Shown here one piece after another: positions 42,228 to 53,000 of a stretch of 64,000 nt of DNA. A model generated the notes under the pieces. It ran no database searches, was not told where the DNA came from, and saw only the letters and a list, made by a program, of their open reading frames with translations. Location of the stretch: assembly GCA_964442435.1 (NCBI GenBank), contig CAYTZG010000004.1:60068-124067 (forward strand), in the 5' to 3' direction. A program made the position numbers and the translations under genes. The stretch comes from CAMXAS01 sp964442435 (GTDB lineage: Bacteria > Bacteroidota > Bacteroidia > Bacteroidales > P3). The first letter of the stretch is position 1; each line of letters opens with the position of its first letter.

Positions 42228-43748
42228 ATGCTCTGCCTGATACTGCTGCTCGTTATCTACAAGGCCCTGCTGGCCGTCAGCCTGTGGGCGGCGTTCAAGG
42301 ACAGCGGCCGCAATCCTTACTGGCTGTTCGTGCCGTTTTACGCCGAATGGCTTTGGATTAAAATAACGGGCCGAAGATGGTATCTCTATTTTCCTTTCCT
42401 GTTTTTACCGTTTATCAACTGCTTCGTATTTTGGATTCTCTGCATTGAGACGGCTTACGGTTACAAACGCTACGGCTTGCTCGACTGCTTTCTGGCGGCG
42501 GCCGTCCCCTTCGTTTTCTTTCCCTACTTGGCCCGTAAACGGCAGTTGCGTTTTGAGAACCCGGCCCTGTTGCCGCCGTTTCCCAAGACGCCGACACGGG
42601 AATGGATAGACACGCTCTGCTTCGCCCTGGCGGTGGCCTTGATCATACACGGCTTTTATTTCAAAGGCTATGTCATTCCGTCCTCCTCTATGGAAAAGAG
42701 CCTGCAGGTGGGCGACTTCCTGTTCGTCAGCAAGATTCACTACGGGCCGCGCCTGCCCAACACGCCGGTCGCGTTTCCGTTCGTGTTGCACACGATGCCG
42801 CTGACGAAAGACAAGCCGTCGTTCGTGTCCGGCATACAGTTGCCCTATTACCGTTTTCCGGGCTTTTCCGAAGTGAAGCGCAACGACGTCATCGTGTTCA
42901 ACTTTCCTGACGGCGATACCGTATCGACGGTTTATCAAAGCAATGTCAGCTATTATACGTTGGTGAAACAGGTGGGGCGCGAGGCGGTATGGCGCGACAA
43001 GAACCGCTTTGGCAACATCGTGTACCGCCCCGTGGACCGGCGTGAGAGTTTTGTGAAACGGTGCATCGCCGTGGGCGGCGACACGGTGGAACTGCGCGAC
43101 GGACAGACCTATGTCAACGGCCAACGCGCCGAAGACCCGCTCCAACTGGAACAGAATTACCGCATTCTGCCGCAACCGTGGCTGTTGGCGCGGCAGGAAT
43201 GGCTGCAACTCGGCGTTTCGGGCGACGATTTGAAACAGCTTTTCAATCCGAATTACGGTCGGGTGCCGTTGACGCGCGGGATGGCGGCGGCCATCGATGC
43301 GGACGGCCGTCTGACCGCCGAAATCGACCTTATGCCGGCCGGCGTGACCGACAACCAGTTGTTTCCGTTCGACCCGACGCATTTTGCGTGGAACATCGAC
43401 CAATACGGCCCGGTTTACGTGCCGCGCAAGGGCGATTCGGTCTTGCTGACGGCGGACAACATCGCGCTCTACCGGCGGCTCATCACCACCTACGAGGGCC
43501 ATACGCTGACTGAAAAGGACGGCCGTTTTTATGTGGACACCCAACCCTGCCTTTACTATACGTTCGGCATGAATTACTACTGGGCGATGGGCGACAACCG
43601 ACACAACTCGGCCGACTCGCGCTATTGGGGCTTCGTGCCCGAAGACCATATCGTGGGCAAAGCGTTCTGGGTATGGATGTCGTGGAACAAAGACGGCAAG
43701 GGTTTCAGGAAAATCCGTTGGAACCGCATCGGCAGAACCGTCCGGTAA
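42228..43748 (+). CDS. lepB: Signal peptidase I (S26)
   Basis: 506 residues, the long Bacteroidota form. Three membrane helices lie at residues ~2-23, ~50-75 and ~125-145. The nucleophile is Ser154 in VIPSSSMEKSLQVGD, and the general base is Lys277 in FVKRCIAVGGD. A ~130-residue insertion separates these two boxes, and a second insertion precedes YYWAMGDNRHNSADSR. It cleaves Sec signal peptides on the periplasmic face. Its stop directly abuts the tamB stop on the other strand. Confidence 0.95.
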   Translation: MLCLILLLVIYKALLAVSLWAAFKDSGRNPYWLFVPFYAEWLWIKITGRRWYLYFPFLFLPFINCFVFWILCIETAYGYKRYGLLDCFLAAAVPFVFFPYLARKRQLRFENPALLPPFPKTPTREWIDTLCFALAVALIIHGFYFKGYVIPSSSMEKSLQVGDFLFVSKIHYGPRLPNTPVAFPFVLHTMPLTKDKPSFVSGIQLPYYRFPGFSEVKRNDVIVFNFPDGDTVSTVYQSNVSYYTLVKQVGREAVWRDKNRFGNIVYRPVDRRESFVKRCIAVGGDTVELRDGQTYVNGQRAEDPLQLEQNYRILPQPWLLARQEWLQLGVSGDDLKQLFNPNYGRVPLTRGMAAAIDADGRLTAEIDLMPAGVTDNQLFPFDPTHFAWNIDQYGPVYVPRKGDSVLLTADNIALYRRLITTYEGHTLTEKDGRFYVDTQPCLYYTFGMNYYWAMGDNRHNSADSRYWGFVPEDHIVGKAFWVWMSWNKDGKGFRKIRWNRIGRTVR

Positions 43749-46700
43749 TTATTTTTTCTCCGCCTGTTTACGCGCTTTCTTCTCTTCGCGCTGTTTCCTG
43801 CGTTCTTCTTTCGTGGGGCCGATACGCGAGAACAATTCCTTGCCCGTATTGAAATCGCGGCGGAAGATGACGCCCAACCCCTGCGTATAGGTATTGTCGG
43901 GCTGGTTCAGGCTCTTTTCGTTCGAACGGTTGAAGGCCTTGAGGCGCAACTGCTCCGTGAATTTCCATTCGATATTGACGTCGCCCACGACCGAGGCGGC
44001 GGCCCGGGCATCCTTTTCCGAAACACCGATATTGCCGTCTATCGACAGGCGGTCGTCGAACAACTGCCCCGACAGCATGACCTGAAACTCCGACTCGTTC
44101 ATCTCGCTGGCCGGCGTATAGTTCATGCCGACATTGAAGTTCGTCGACAGGCGGGACAGGAAGTTGTTGAACTGGTTGAACAACAATTCCGATGAAGACA
44201 CCAACGCGTTGCCGCCCGCCATGGCACCGCCCTGGTCATTGCCGACGGACATGAAACTGTTGAGCATCAGCAGCGAAAACGTCTGCCGTATCATTTCGTC
44301 TTCGTCCTCCTTGTTGACATAGCTGAAGAACAGGTCTTGGATATCCGCCTCCACGTTCGGCAGATTGATATCGAAACTGATGTCCGGATTCATCAGGTTG
44401 CCGTTCAATTCGATGATGCTTTCCACGCCGACTTTCTTGCGCAGGTTGCTCTCGTCTATGAGCGAGGAACCGGCGGAAGCCAAGACCGGATAAAGGCTCG
44501 TCCGCGTTGTATATACCGCTTCCACATCCACACGCGCGTCCGTAATCGGCCCCGTCCAAACGATACTCCCGCCTTCTTTGAGTTTGAAGCGTTTGTTGAT
44601 CAAATCCATCATCGAGAAATCGAACATCCCGTCCAAAATGCGGTAGGTGCCGAACAATTGCGTACCGCGCGAATCGACCAACAGACGCAGGTTGCCCTCG
44701 CCCGTCGCATCCAACAGGCCGTTGATCGTCGTATTGCGGATATCGAGCCCGACCGCCAGCTGGGGCGTTACCTCCAACGCCAATTCCAGCGTCAGATGTC
44801 CGCGCCGCCTTACTTTTTGCTGACGGCGGGCATAGAACGCCTTCAACGGGTCTATGTCCACCGGCCTATCCGATTCGAAACGGATGAAATTGGAAGAAGA
44901 AGCCCCTGAGGAGGAAGAAAGGTCGAAATCGATATGGGAGTCTTCCTCCGTCCGCCCCTTGACGGCGATATAGAGTTCGTTCGTCGGCCCGGTGATGTCG
45001 ATGCGCCCGGTGGCGAACACGCGGCCGGAATACAGCACGTCCTTGCTCGGATTGGTGTTCAACACCAGGAATTTTTCGAAATCCAGCCGCAGTTCCAAGG
45101 CCATGTCCTTGAAATAATGGTGACGGATCAACCCGCCCATACGTCCCTGCGTGCCGTATTGCACATCCCGCATCCGGGAGTTGTTGAAGCGGATTTCGTC
45201 TTCCGTCAACCGCAACGCGAAATTTCCGAACTGATAACGTGTCTGCAGGATTTTAATCGTCATCGCGAGGTTGCGGCTTTCCGCCTGCAAGTCCCATTTC
45301 ATCTGTTTGACCGGCCCCGAAATGCGCAACGTGCCGTCCATATCGCCCGCCAGATCCGAAGCGAAACTGCGGAAATAGCCGCTCAGGAAATGCACGGGCA
45401 GTCTTCTCAACTTACCTCGGAAATCCACCGTTTTCTGACTCAAATCATAATAACCGCTCACGCTCAAAAGCGGATAGGGTACCGTATCGGGGCCAATCGT
45501 CAACTGGCCGTTGATGCGGCGGCTTTCGCGGTTGAACACGGCTTTCAGCAAGCCTTTGCCGTAGGCCCCGCCATTGAGTGCCAGGCCCTCTATCTCGATG
45601 TCCGATACGAGATTGAAACTCTGCCTGGGGTCGCGCACCTGCAACGAACCGTTGATCTTGCCGGCCACCTCCATACCCACCTGACGCGTGAACGGCGACA
45701 GATAGGCCATATCGAACGAGCGGAACGCCAGATTGAGCGTGGCCGCCGTATCGGCCGCCCAACGGCCGTTCAACAATATGGATTCGGAGGCCTTCAACGC
45801 ATGGACGCCCACGTTCTGAAAACGCATCTCGCCTTTCCGCCAAAGCCACGAAGCGTCCGGATAGATTTGCCAGGGATTTCCCGCGAACACGAAATACGAG
45901 GTATCGAAATGCAGCCGCAGCACATGGCGGTCGGACAAATCCACGGTGGCGCCCAAATAACCGGACGACTTGACGGTGCCCGCGCTGTCGGACGGATTGA
46001 GCCAGCCGAGTTGCCAATCGATGCGGCGGCCGCTATCCAACGCAACCTCCGTTTGGAAATTATGGAGTGAAAGGCTGTCGTTCAGGTAGATGGCGGAAGC
46101 CGCCACGGAGGCCGCCAAACGCGTGTGCGTGGCCGCATCCGTTTGAATACGCAAGTTGCCATCGGTAAAGAGGATATTCTTGAAACCGATGTAACGGCTA
46201 TCCAATTGCAAATCGCAAGCCGGGGCGGCCGCATCGTAATGCAGGGTCAACCGCGTGCTGTCGTCCAACTGAAGGGCCGGCGCGAACAATTCCAACAGCC
46301 GGTTGATGCCATAGATCTGACCGTCGTAGCGATAGGCGGACAGCATCAGACTTAAATCGAACTTGGGGACTTCTTTGGATTTACCGGATTTGCCTTCGAA
46401 CAAGCCTGGCAGATAGGCGTGCAACACATCTTTGTAAAGGGACGGTATGCGGGTGATGGTATAATTTCCGCTGAGCGTCAGCCGCAGGAAATCGGACGTG
46501 ACTTCCGTGGTTTTATGCAGCGAATCCGTCTCGTGCGTGGCCAATTGGAGGCTCGGCAGATAAAACGTATAGCCGTTCCGTTCCAACTGCAGATTACGGA
46601 TAGCCAGATTACCCAGCAAATCATCCAGACCATGGCCCACATAGTCGGTGGAGACCTGCCCGCTCACGATGAAAGGCTGCGGGTCGTCCACGAAGCCCAA

Positions 46701-48293
46701 GGCCTGCAGATCGATTTTATGCACATCCAACACGTAGCGGGAAACCGGCTCCGCCTGTTCGTAATCCAACAGACCGTCGAAATTGAAATTGAGGTTCGCA
46801 TCCGTACCGATGACCGAACCGTGGAAATAATTTTTCCGAATCTGACCGTTCAGCAGGACGGTATCGATGGGATGGCCTTTCAGACTCAGGTTGAACAGCC
46901 GGCCGTCCAATTCGTAACGCATTTCATCGAAATGCGCGCCCGTGACCGCCACCTGCAAATCGGCATCCACGGTGCCGATTAAATCCGAACGCCCCGTCAA
47001 AAGCCCCACATTGAGCGCGGAGGCCGTCAACACGCCCTTCAACTGCGATTCCGCCACCGAATCCTGCGAACGGACATCCACGTTCACATCGCCCAAGTTC
47101 GTGCGGAGCGCCAAACGGGTGTCGAATTTTTCCAAGTCGCCCTTGAAATCGCCCCGCAGCATGGCATAATCCAAGGCGTCCAACGAAGCCGGCAACGAAA
47201 TGCGGCCCGAAGCGAAATCCTCTATGCCGAGCAGGTCGCGACGCGTAACGTTGAGTTCCGTCAGATGCAAATCGATGTCGCCGCCCCGCAAAGCCGGAAA
47301 ACCACGCCAACGGATATCGGCCTCAAGCCGGCTCTCCCGCCCGAAACGCACGACCAAATTACGGACGGCGATATCGCTGAGCGAACCGCTGACCTGACCG
47401 GACAGCAAAACGGTTTGCCGATAGGTCTGCAACGGTTTGGCGAAATAGCCCAAATCCTGCGTGGCCAAGCGCGAACCCTTCGCCACATCGGCCTCCATGC
47501 GGACGGCATGGGCGAAATCCCGGAACGCCCGCGGACAATCGTAGTTAAACTGCAGTTGTCCCTTGATATGGGAATCGGCCGTTTCCAAATCCAAATCCCG
47601 CAACACCAAGCGGTCGGGGGAGAAACCGACCCAGCCGCTCAGATGCCGCACGTCGAGCCCGCACTTTTCGCGTGCCGAAAGCGCCTGTATGCGGGCGCAG
47701 ACATGACGGTCAAAGACATGCAGGTTGCGGATGCGCGCATTGAAAACCGGCACCTCGATATGCTTGAAATCGATACGGCCGTCGCCGCGCACCGGTTGGG
47801 GACGGTTGTCATAGACGAACAGCCCTTCATCCACGCGCAACCGCCGGATGGAAGTCACGTTCCGCTTGTCTTTGTTCTTTTTGAGCGTGCCCAACTGCGT
47901 GAGCAAGGCCTTGAAATCCGAAACGCTGTCGGCCGACCGGCGGACGATATGGATACGCGGCCGCTGTACGGAAAGCACCGCGATATCGACGCCTTTGAAC
48001 ACATAATTGCGCAGGGACAGATACACCGACTCGGCCTCGACCATCGGTTCGCCCTGTTTATCCAAAACGCGGAAATCACAGACCCTGACGGCCTTTTTGA
48101 ACAGGCTGAACTGCAATTGGCCGACATGGACGTCCAGCCCCGACCAACGGCTGCAGAAATCGCCCGCATAACGGCCCGCGGCCGACTGAAACCATACGGA
48201 ATGCAGGAAACCGGAAAGCACCAATACGAATATCAACAGGAATCCGCCGATTCGTTTGAGCCAGACGCCCCCATATTTTAATATTCTTTTCAA
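43749..48293 (-). CDS. tamB: TamB-family translocation and assembly module protein (DUF490)
   Basis: 1514 residues with one N-terminal anchor helix (LKRIGGFLLIFVLVLSGFLH, residues ~12-31) and a long repetitive beta-rich periplasmic region with no recognisable enzyme motifs. The last ~400 residues are the DUF490/TamB domain (GLLDATGEGNLRLLVDSRG, FKLKEGGSIVWTGPITDARV, LNGNLMNPDISFDINLPNVE). TamB-like proteins span the periplasm and help outer-membrane assembly or lipid transport. The start is TTG; there is no ATG nearby. The protein ends in a Lys/Arg/Glu-rich tail. It is divergent from tsaD. Confidence 0.92.
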   Translation of the reverse strand: MKRILKYGGVWLKRIGGFLLIFVLVLSGFLHSVWFQSAAGRYAGDFCSRWSGLDVHVGQLQFSLFKKAVRVCDFRVLDKQGEPMVEAESVYLSLRNYVFKGVDIAVLSVQRPRIHIVRRSADSVSDFKALLTQLGTLKKNKDKRNVTSIRRLRVDEGLFVYDNRPQPVRGDGRIDFKHIEVPVFNARIRNLHVFDRHVCARIQALSAREKCGLDVRHLSGWVGFSPDRLVLRDLDLETADSHIKGQLQFNYDCPRAFRDFAHAVRMEADVAKGSRLATQDLGYFAKPLQTYRQTVLLSGQVSGSLSDIAVRNLVVRFGRESRLEADIRWRGFPALRGGDIDLHLTELNVTRRDLLGIEDFASGRISLPASLDALDYAMLRGDFKGDLEKFDTRLALRTNLGDVNVDVRSQDSVAESQLKGVLTASALNVGLLTGRSDLIGTVDADLQVAVTGAHFDEMRYELDGRLFNLSLKGHPIDTVLLNGQIRKNYFHGSVIGTDANLNFNFDGLLDYEQAEPVSRYVLDVHKIDLQALGFVDDPQPFIVSGQVSTDYVGHGLDDLLGNLAIRNLQLERNGYTFYLPSLQLATHETDSLHKTTEVTSDFLRLTLSGNYTITRIPSLYKDVLHAYLPGLFEGKSGKSKEVPKFDLSLMLSAYRYDGQIYGINRLLELFAPALQLDDSTRLTLHYDAAAPACDLQLDSRYIGFKNILFTDGNLRIQTDAATHTRLAASVAASAIYLNDSLSLHNFQTEVALDSGRRIDWQLGWLNPSDSAGTVKSSGYLGATVDLSDRHVLRLHFDTSYFVFAGNPWQIYPDASWLWRKGEMRFQNVGVHALKASESILLNGRWAADTAATLNLAFRSFDMAYLSPFTRQVGMEVAGKINGSLQVRDPRQSFNLVSDIEIEGLALNGGAYGKGLLKAVFNRESRRINGQLTIGPDTVPYPLLSVSGYYDLSQKTVDFRGKLRRLPVHFLSGYFRSFASDLAGDMDGTLRISGPVKQMKWDLQAESRNLAMTIKILQTRYQFGNFALRLTEDEIRFNNSRMRDVQYGTQGRMGGLIRHHYFKDMALELRLDFEKFLVLNTNPSKDVLYSGRVFATGRIDITGPTNELYIAVKGRTEEDSHIDFDLSSSSGASSSNFIRFESDRPVDIDPLKAFYARRQQKVRRRGHLTLELALEVTPQLAVGLDIRNTTINGLLDATGEGNLRLLVDSRGTQLFGTYRILDGMFDFSMMDLINKRFKLKEGGSIVWTGPITDARVDVEAVYTTRTSLYPVLASAGSSLIDESNLRKKVGVESIIELNGNLMNPDISFDINLPNVEADIQDLFFSYVNKEDEDEMIRQTFSLLMLNSFMSVGNDQGGAMAGGNALVSSSELLFNQFNNFLSRLSTNFNVGMNYTPASEMNESEFQVMLSGQLFDDRLSIDGNIGVSEKDARAAASVVGDVNIEWKFTEQLRLKAFNRSNEKSLNQPDNTYTQGLGVIFRRDFNTGKELFSRIGPTKEERRKQREEKKARKQAEKK

Positions 48294-48299
48294 TTTCCT

Positions 48300-48307
48300 T
48301 ACCTTTG
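48300..48307 (+). promoter_or_regulatory. Promoter -7 element for tsaD
   Basis: TACCTTTG followed by C lies 99 bases before the tsaD ATG and immediately next to the tamB start codon. No TTG is seen upstream. It would give a ~93-base leader. Confidence 0.5.
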
Positions 48308-48379
48308 CAATCCTTATTTAGCCGGGAGCACGGTACGACAATCATTTGCGCATCCGTAGCCGTTCGGCGACATAAAATA

Positions 48380-48387
48380 CAAAGATA
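48380..48387 (-). promoter_or_regulatory. Promoter -7 element for tamB
   Basis: The minus strand reads TATCTTTG, 87 bases before the tamB start and only 20 bases from the tsaD ATG. The transcript would be complementary to the predicted tsaD leader over about 60 bases. Confidence 0.55.
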
Positions 48388-48406
48388 CGATTTTTTATAG
48401 AACCGC

Positions 48407-49423
48407 ATGGCCCTTATCCTTGCCATAGAATCTTCGTGCGACGATACGTCGGCGGCCGTTTTGGAGAACGACCGCGTGCTTTCCAATATGATTGCGGGGC
48501 AGAAAGTGCATGAGATGTACGGCGGTGTGGTGCCGGAACTGGCTTCGCGCGCGCATCAGGAGAACATCGTACCGGTGGTGGACTCGGCCTTGAAATCGGC
48601 CGGCGTCAAGGCTTCGGACTTGGACGCCATCGCGTTTACGAGCGGCCCCGGCCTGTTGGGTTCGTTGCTCGTCGGCGTGTCTTTCGCCAAGAGCATGGCT
48701 TGGGCGTTGGGCTGCCCGATGGTGGCGGTCAACCATTTGGAAGCGCACGTGTTGGCGCATTTCCTTCAACAACCCGGCGAGCACAAGGACGTGCCGGCGT
48801 TTCCGTATCTCTGCCTGTTGGTTTCGGGCGGCCATACGCAGATTCTGAAAGTATGCAGCCCGTTCCATTTCGAAACGTTGGGCACGACGATAGACGATGC
48901 GGCCGGCGAAACCATCGACAAGGCGGCCAAAATCATGGGGCTGCCCTATCCCGGCGGCCCGGTCATCGACCGCTTGGCGCAGACGGGCAATCCCAAGGCG
49001 TTCCGTTTGGCCAAACCGCGCATTCCGGAATTGAATTACAGTTTCAGCGGGCTCAAGACCTCGTTTCTCTATTTAGTACGCGACCACTTGGCGCAGAATC
49101 CGAATTTCATCGCCGAAAACCAAGCCGACCTCTGCGCCTGCATCCAACAGGCCGTGGTGGATACGCTGTTGGACAAATTAATCAAAGCGGCGGAACAACA
49201 CGGCATCAAAGACATCGCCATAGGCGGCGGGGTTTCGGCCAATTCGCTGCTCCGAAGCCGCATAGAGGCCTGCGGGCGCGAACGCGGCTGGCGCACGTTC
49301 CTGCCGCCGTTCTCCTATACGACCGACAACGCCGCCATGGTCGGCATGGCCGGTTACTTCAAATGGCTTCAGAAAGATTTCTGTGCGTTGGATACCGTGC
49401 CCTACACGCGGCAGGCGCGTTAG
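48407..49423 (+). CDS. tsaD: tRNA N6-adenosine threonylcarbamoyltransferase
   Basis: 338 residues. ILAIESSCDDTSAAVL at the start, metal ligands His110 and His114 in NHLEAH, LVSGGHTQ, and NYSFSGLKTSFL are all present, as is GGGVSANSLLR near the end. TsaD transfers the threonylcarbamoyl group to A37 of tRNAs, working with TsaB (15437-16150), TsaE and TsaC. It is divergent from tamB and its stop overlaps the plsY stop by 3 bases. Confidence 0.97.
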   Translation: MALILAIESSCDDTSAAVLENDRVLSNMIAGQKVHEMYGGVVPELASRAHQENIVPVVDSALKSAGVKASDLDAIAFTSGPGLLGSLLVGVSFAKSMAWALGCPMVAVNHLEAHVLAHFLQQPGEHKDVPAFPYLCLLVSGGHTQILKVCSPFHFETLGTTIDDAAGETIDKAAKIMGLPYPGGPVIDRLAQTGNPKAFRLAKPRIPELNYSFSGLKTSFLYLVRDHLAQNPNFIAENQADLCACIQQAVVDTLLDKLIKAAEQHGIKDIAIGGGVSANSLLRSRIEACGRERGWRTFLPPFSYTTDNAAMVGMAGYFKWLQKDFCALDTVPYTRQAR

Positions 49424-50043
49424 GATTTTTTCCAGATATACATTTTGCTCTCTTCGCCCCTCAACAGACGGCCGATGTTCTTACGGTGCGTCACGATAAT
49501 CAACAGCGGCACGAGAATGGCGAATATCATGAGCACCACGTGTTCCTGATGGAATACGAAAATGTCTAAAATCGGGAAGACGATAGCGGCCAGTATGGAG
49601 GCCAACGAAACGTAGTGCGTCAACAGGAAGACGAGCATAAAGACGGCGAACGCGCCGAGGAAGGCTTCCGGATACAAGGCTATCACGATACCGACCATCG
49701 TGGCCACGCCCTTGCCGCCCTTGAAGCCCGTAAACAGCGGGAAAATATGCCCGAGCAGGACGCTGACGGCCAACAACACATCGTAGTATTCCTGCCAGCC
49801 GGCCAAGCAGTCCGGCATCAGGCCGTCGCCGATATGAATGGCCAACCATCCCTTGAACGCATCCAACAGCAAGACGAACAAGCCCGGCTTCCAGCCCAAC
49901 ACGCGGATCGTATTCGTGGTGCCGGCATTGCCGCTGCCATGCTCCCGCACATCGACCTTATAGAAAATACGGCCGATCCACACCGCAAAAGAGATACTGC
50001 CCAACAGGTAGGCGATTACCACGCCCAATATCATATGCCACAT
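49420..50043 (-). CDS. plsY: Acyl-phosphate:glycerol-3-phosphate acyltransferase
   Basis: 207 residues with five membrane helices. PlsY signatures are present: IAYLLGSISFAVWIGRIFY, VREHGSGNAGTTNTIRVLG (acceptor-binding loop) and HIFPLFTGFKGGKGVATMVG (phosphate loop). It makes lysophosphatidate from acyl phosphate, the first step of phospholipid synthesis. It lies 21 bases downstream of the 1595-residue gene on the same strand. Confidence 0.95.
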   Translation of the reverse strand: MWHMILGVVIAYLLGSISFAVWIGRIFYKVDVREHGSGNAGTTNTIRVLGWKPGLFVLLLDAFKGWLAIHIGDGLMPDCLAGWQEYYDVLLAVSVLLGHIFPLFTGFKGGKGVATMVGIVIALYPEAFLGAFAVFMLVFLLTHYVSLASILAAIVFPILDIFVFHQEHVVLMIFAILVPLLIIVTHRKNIGRLLRGEESKMYIWKKS

Positions 50044-50064
50044 AGGTCGTTGTTTTTCTTATCG

Positions 50065-53000
50065 TTATTCTTCCTCTGTATCGTCATCATCCCAATAATA
50101 GTCATCTTCATCCGAATAAACGTTTTCTTCCGATGACTCATATTCATCCGCCCCGTCTTCACCGGCCGGTTCGTCCTCTCCTTGTTCGACATCTTCCCCC
50201 TCGTCCGACCAATCCTCGTAACCGTCGTAGCCGTCGTAATCCTCGCCGGCCGCATCGTCCAAGCCCGTTTCCGGTACGTCGTCCTCTTCGTATGCGCCGC
50301 CGTAATCTTCAAACTCCGTTACAAAGATATTCTTTTTTCGCATTGTAGACAGCGTGTATTGGAATTTTCCCTTGCGCCGCTTGCCGGGCTTGATTTTGTC
50401 TACCGCCTCGTTGAAGCCCTGGTCGGAGGAAAGCACTTGCAAGACATGGTCTGCATAATTGAAATAATACCAATTGTAGCGCGAACCTTCTATGTATATA
50501 TTCAAGACGTCGCCACGGCGGCCACGGCTGATTTGGGCGTAAATCTTCATCTTTTTGTTGACCCGGTGCGGTCCCACCGCCAACAGTTCGCCCGTTCCGG
50601 TGGAACGGTAGGAAGACGTCCGCGGATCCCATTCGAAGCCGAGATTGGAGAATACCAAGCCTTTCTGCCAAGCGGCCGGTATGCGGCTGATACCGCCGTA
50701 GCCCTGCACTTCATTCCGAAGGGCCGTGGCTTCCTGTTTCGACATCGTTTCCTGCACAAAGACGTCGAACATCGGATTATCGGCCAGATTTCCGGCCATC
50801 AGGCTTGTGTTCTTGTTGAGTTCGTCGGCCATCCGCTTGAACAAAGCGGGATTGAAAAAGAAATCCAGTTTCCAGACCACCTGCATGAATAAATCGTCGT
50901 CGGACGTACCCTCTTGGAACAGTTGCCCATAAAACGCCGTCTTCATCTCATCGGTCCGCAAATCCAACTGCAACTCACCCGTGGCCGACGACTCGCCCTC
51001 GGTCAAATCGTAGGCCAACACCTCGTTGTCGTTGCTGTCCAATATCAGATAAGCCTTGTCTTCGGGCGAATAGCATAGAAAGCCCTCGGCATCGGCAATG
51101 GGTTTCTCGCCAGACAGTACCGGTTCCATAAACACGAAATGCGGCCGGCCGTCCGAGGCGGAAAAGAAACCGGCCCGCATGGCGCGGCCGCGGCCGTTCT
51201 TCGTGCGGTCCGTAACCGGTATCAATACGGCTTCCGGGTTCAAATAAGCCTGAAACTTGAAAGCGGTGGTAAGCCAATCGTCATTTTCGACCTCCGTCTC
51301 GTCCGCCAACCGGTAACGCAGCCCGGCCATGCCGTCGAAATACAAATCCGAACTTTCGCGTTCGGCGGCCACCTTGGCCGAAGCCGTCACCTTGCCCGAA
51401 AACTCGAAGCCCTCATCCAAGAACAGGTATTCCTCGTCCAAATCCGCAATGGCTTCGGATGTACTGTCCGAACTACGGACATGGATGCGGTCGAAATGAA
51501 TGGGTTGCGGTTCCACGCCGGGGGCGATGTATGTATACCACCCGTCAGCCTCATAACGCCAGGCCGATTCTATGCGCCCGTTCACCTGATGGAATTCGTA
51601 GGCCGGATAGTCTTCCGAAAAATACAACAATGCGTTTTCAAATGGTTCCAAACGGCCATTCGGCAAAACGGTAACGCGGTTTTCGGCCGGCATCCAGTAA
51701 GCGTCGGCTACCGATAGTCCAAAAACGCCCTCGCAAACCATCAGCGTATCTTTGTAGTAAAGTGTGGTATTCAACGCATTGAATCTCAAATCCGCCTGCG
51801 ATTTGGCCGTGGCGTGCAACGTCAAACCTGCCGAATCAAGGCCGGCCGCCTCCGATGCCAAATCATCCAAAACAATCGGCTCGGCCTGTTGTTCCAAAAA
51901 CAACTGTTCGTCCGCCCACGACCACTGCAGATAGTAGGCCTCGGCCTCATAAGCCTGCACCGGCATGCGGACGGAAATGGGCTCATCGGGCGTGTCCGAA
52001 CCGGAAGCCTGCATCTGCAACATCTTGGCCTCCACATCGGCGGCTATACCCACCCCTTTCGCAAGCAGGTAGGCATCCCGCCCGCCGGCGCGACCGCCCA
52101 ACTGGAAGTCGGCTTCGTCGGCCACGAACAGATGGTCTTCCCAATGCCAATCGGCCGATTTTATCCGCGCATCCTGCCCGAAAACCATCTCACCGTCGGC
52201 TTCCGTACCATCGGCCGAGAACGCATAGGTGCCGTCAAAACGCCAAGGCTCGTAATACGGATAAAGCGAATGTCGATTGGTGGATGTCAGACGCAGTTGC
52301 GCCGTTTCCGCTTCGTAAAAGCCCCGCACGCTGTCGGCCCGCAGATACGGATAGGTGATACTGCCGGACACCGGATATTTCGTCATATCCTGCTCGAACC
52401 GCTCGGCAATCATATTCATATCTTTGGGGCGGAAATACATGGCGCGCGAATGGGTTTGCGAGGCCAGGAAATCGAAACGGCCTTTGCCCACCAAGCCTTT
52501 CTTATCCAAACGTAAACTGTCGGTAAAGTGCGCCTGTCCGCCGTAAACCGGCCAACCGTCCTCCGGCGAAACGGTCTTGAAGCCCAACGAAAAATCGGGC
52601 ATCACAACCAAACGTTCGTCTATGTCGGGGAATATGCCGGCTGAAACCAACGTGCCGTCGAAATGGATACTGTCTACCGAAAATGTATTGAGCCGTAGCA
52701 GACGGAACGGTTCCACCTGAAAATAGAAGCTGTCGGAAAGATAGGCGCCACCCTGTATATATTCATCGTCATAATAGACGTATGACGGTATCGTACTCTC
52801 GAAAATCGGATAATCCGGACAATCCAGACGTCCGCCCTTGTTCACGTTGCTGTCAATGTATAGCAAACCCGACAAGCTGTGAATCAACGTACTGACTTTC
52901 ACTTCCTGCCGCATCCCGTATTCATCCACCTTACCCGGCACCGAGAACAACAACGTATCGACCAATCCGATTTCCACCGTAAAATCCTCGTAGGAGAAAC

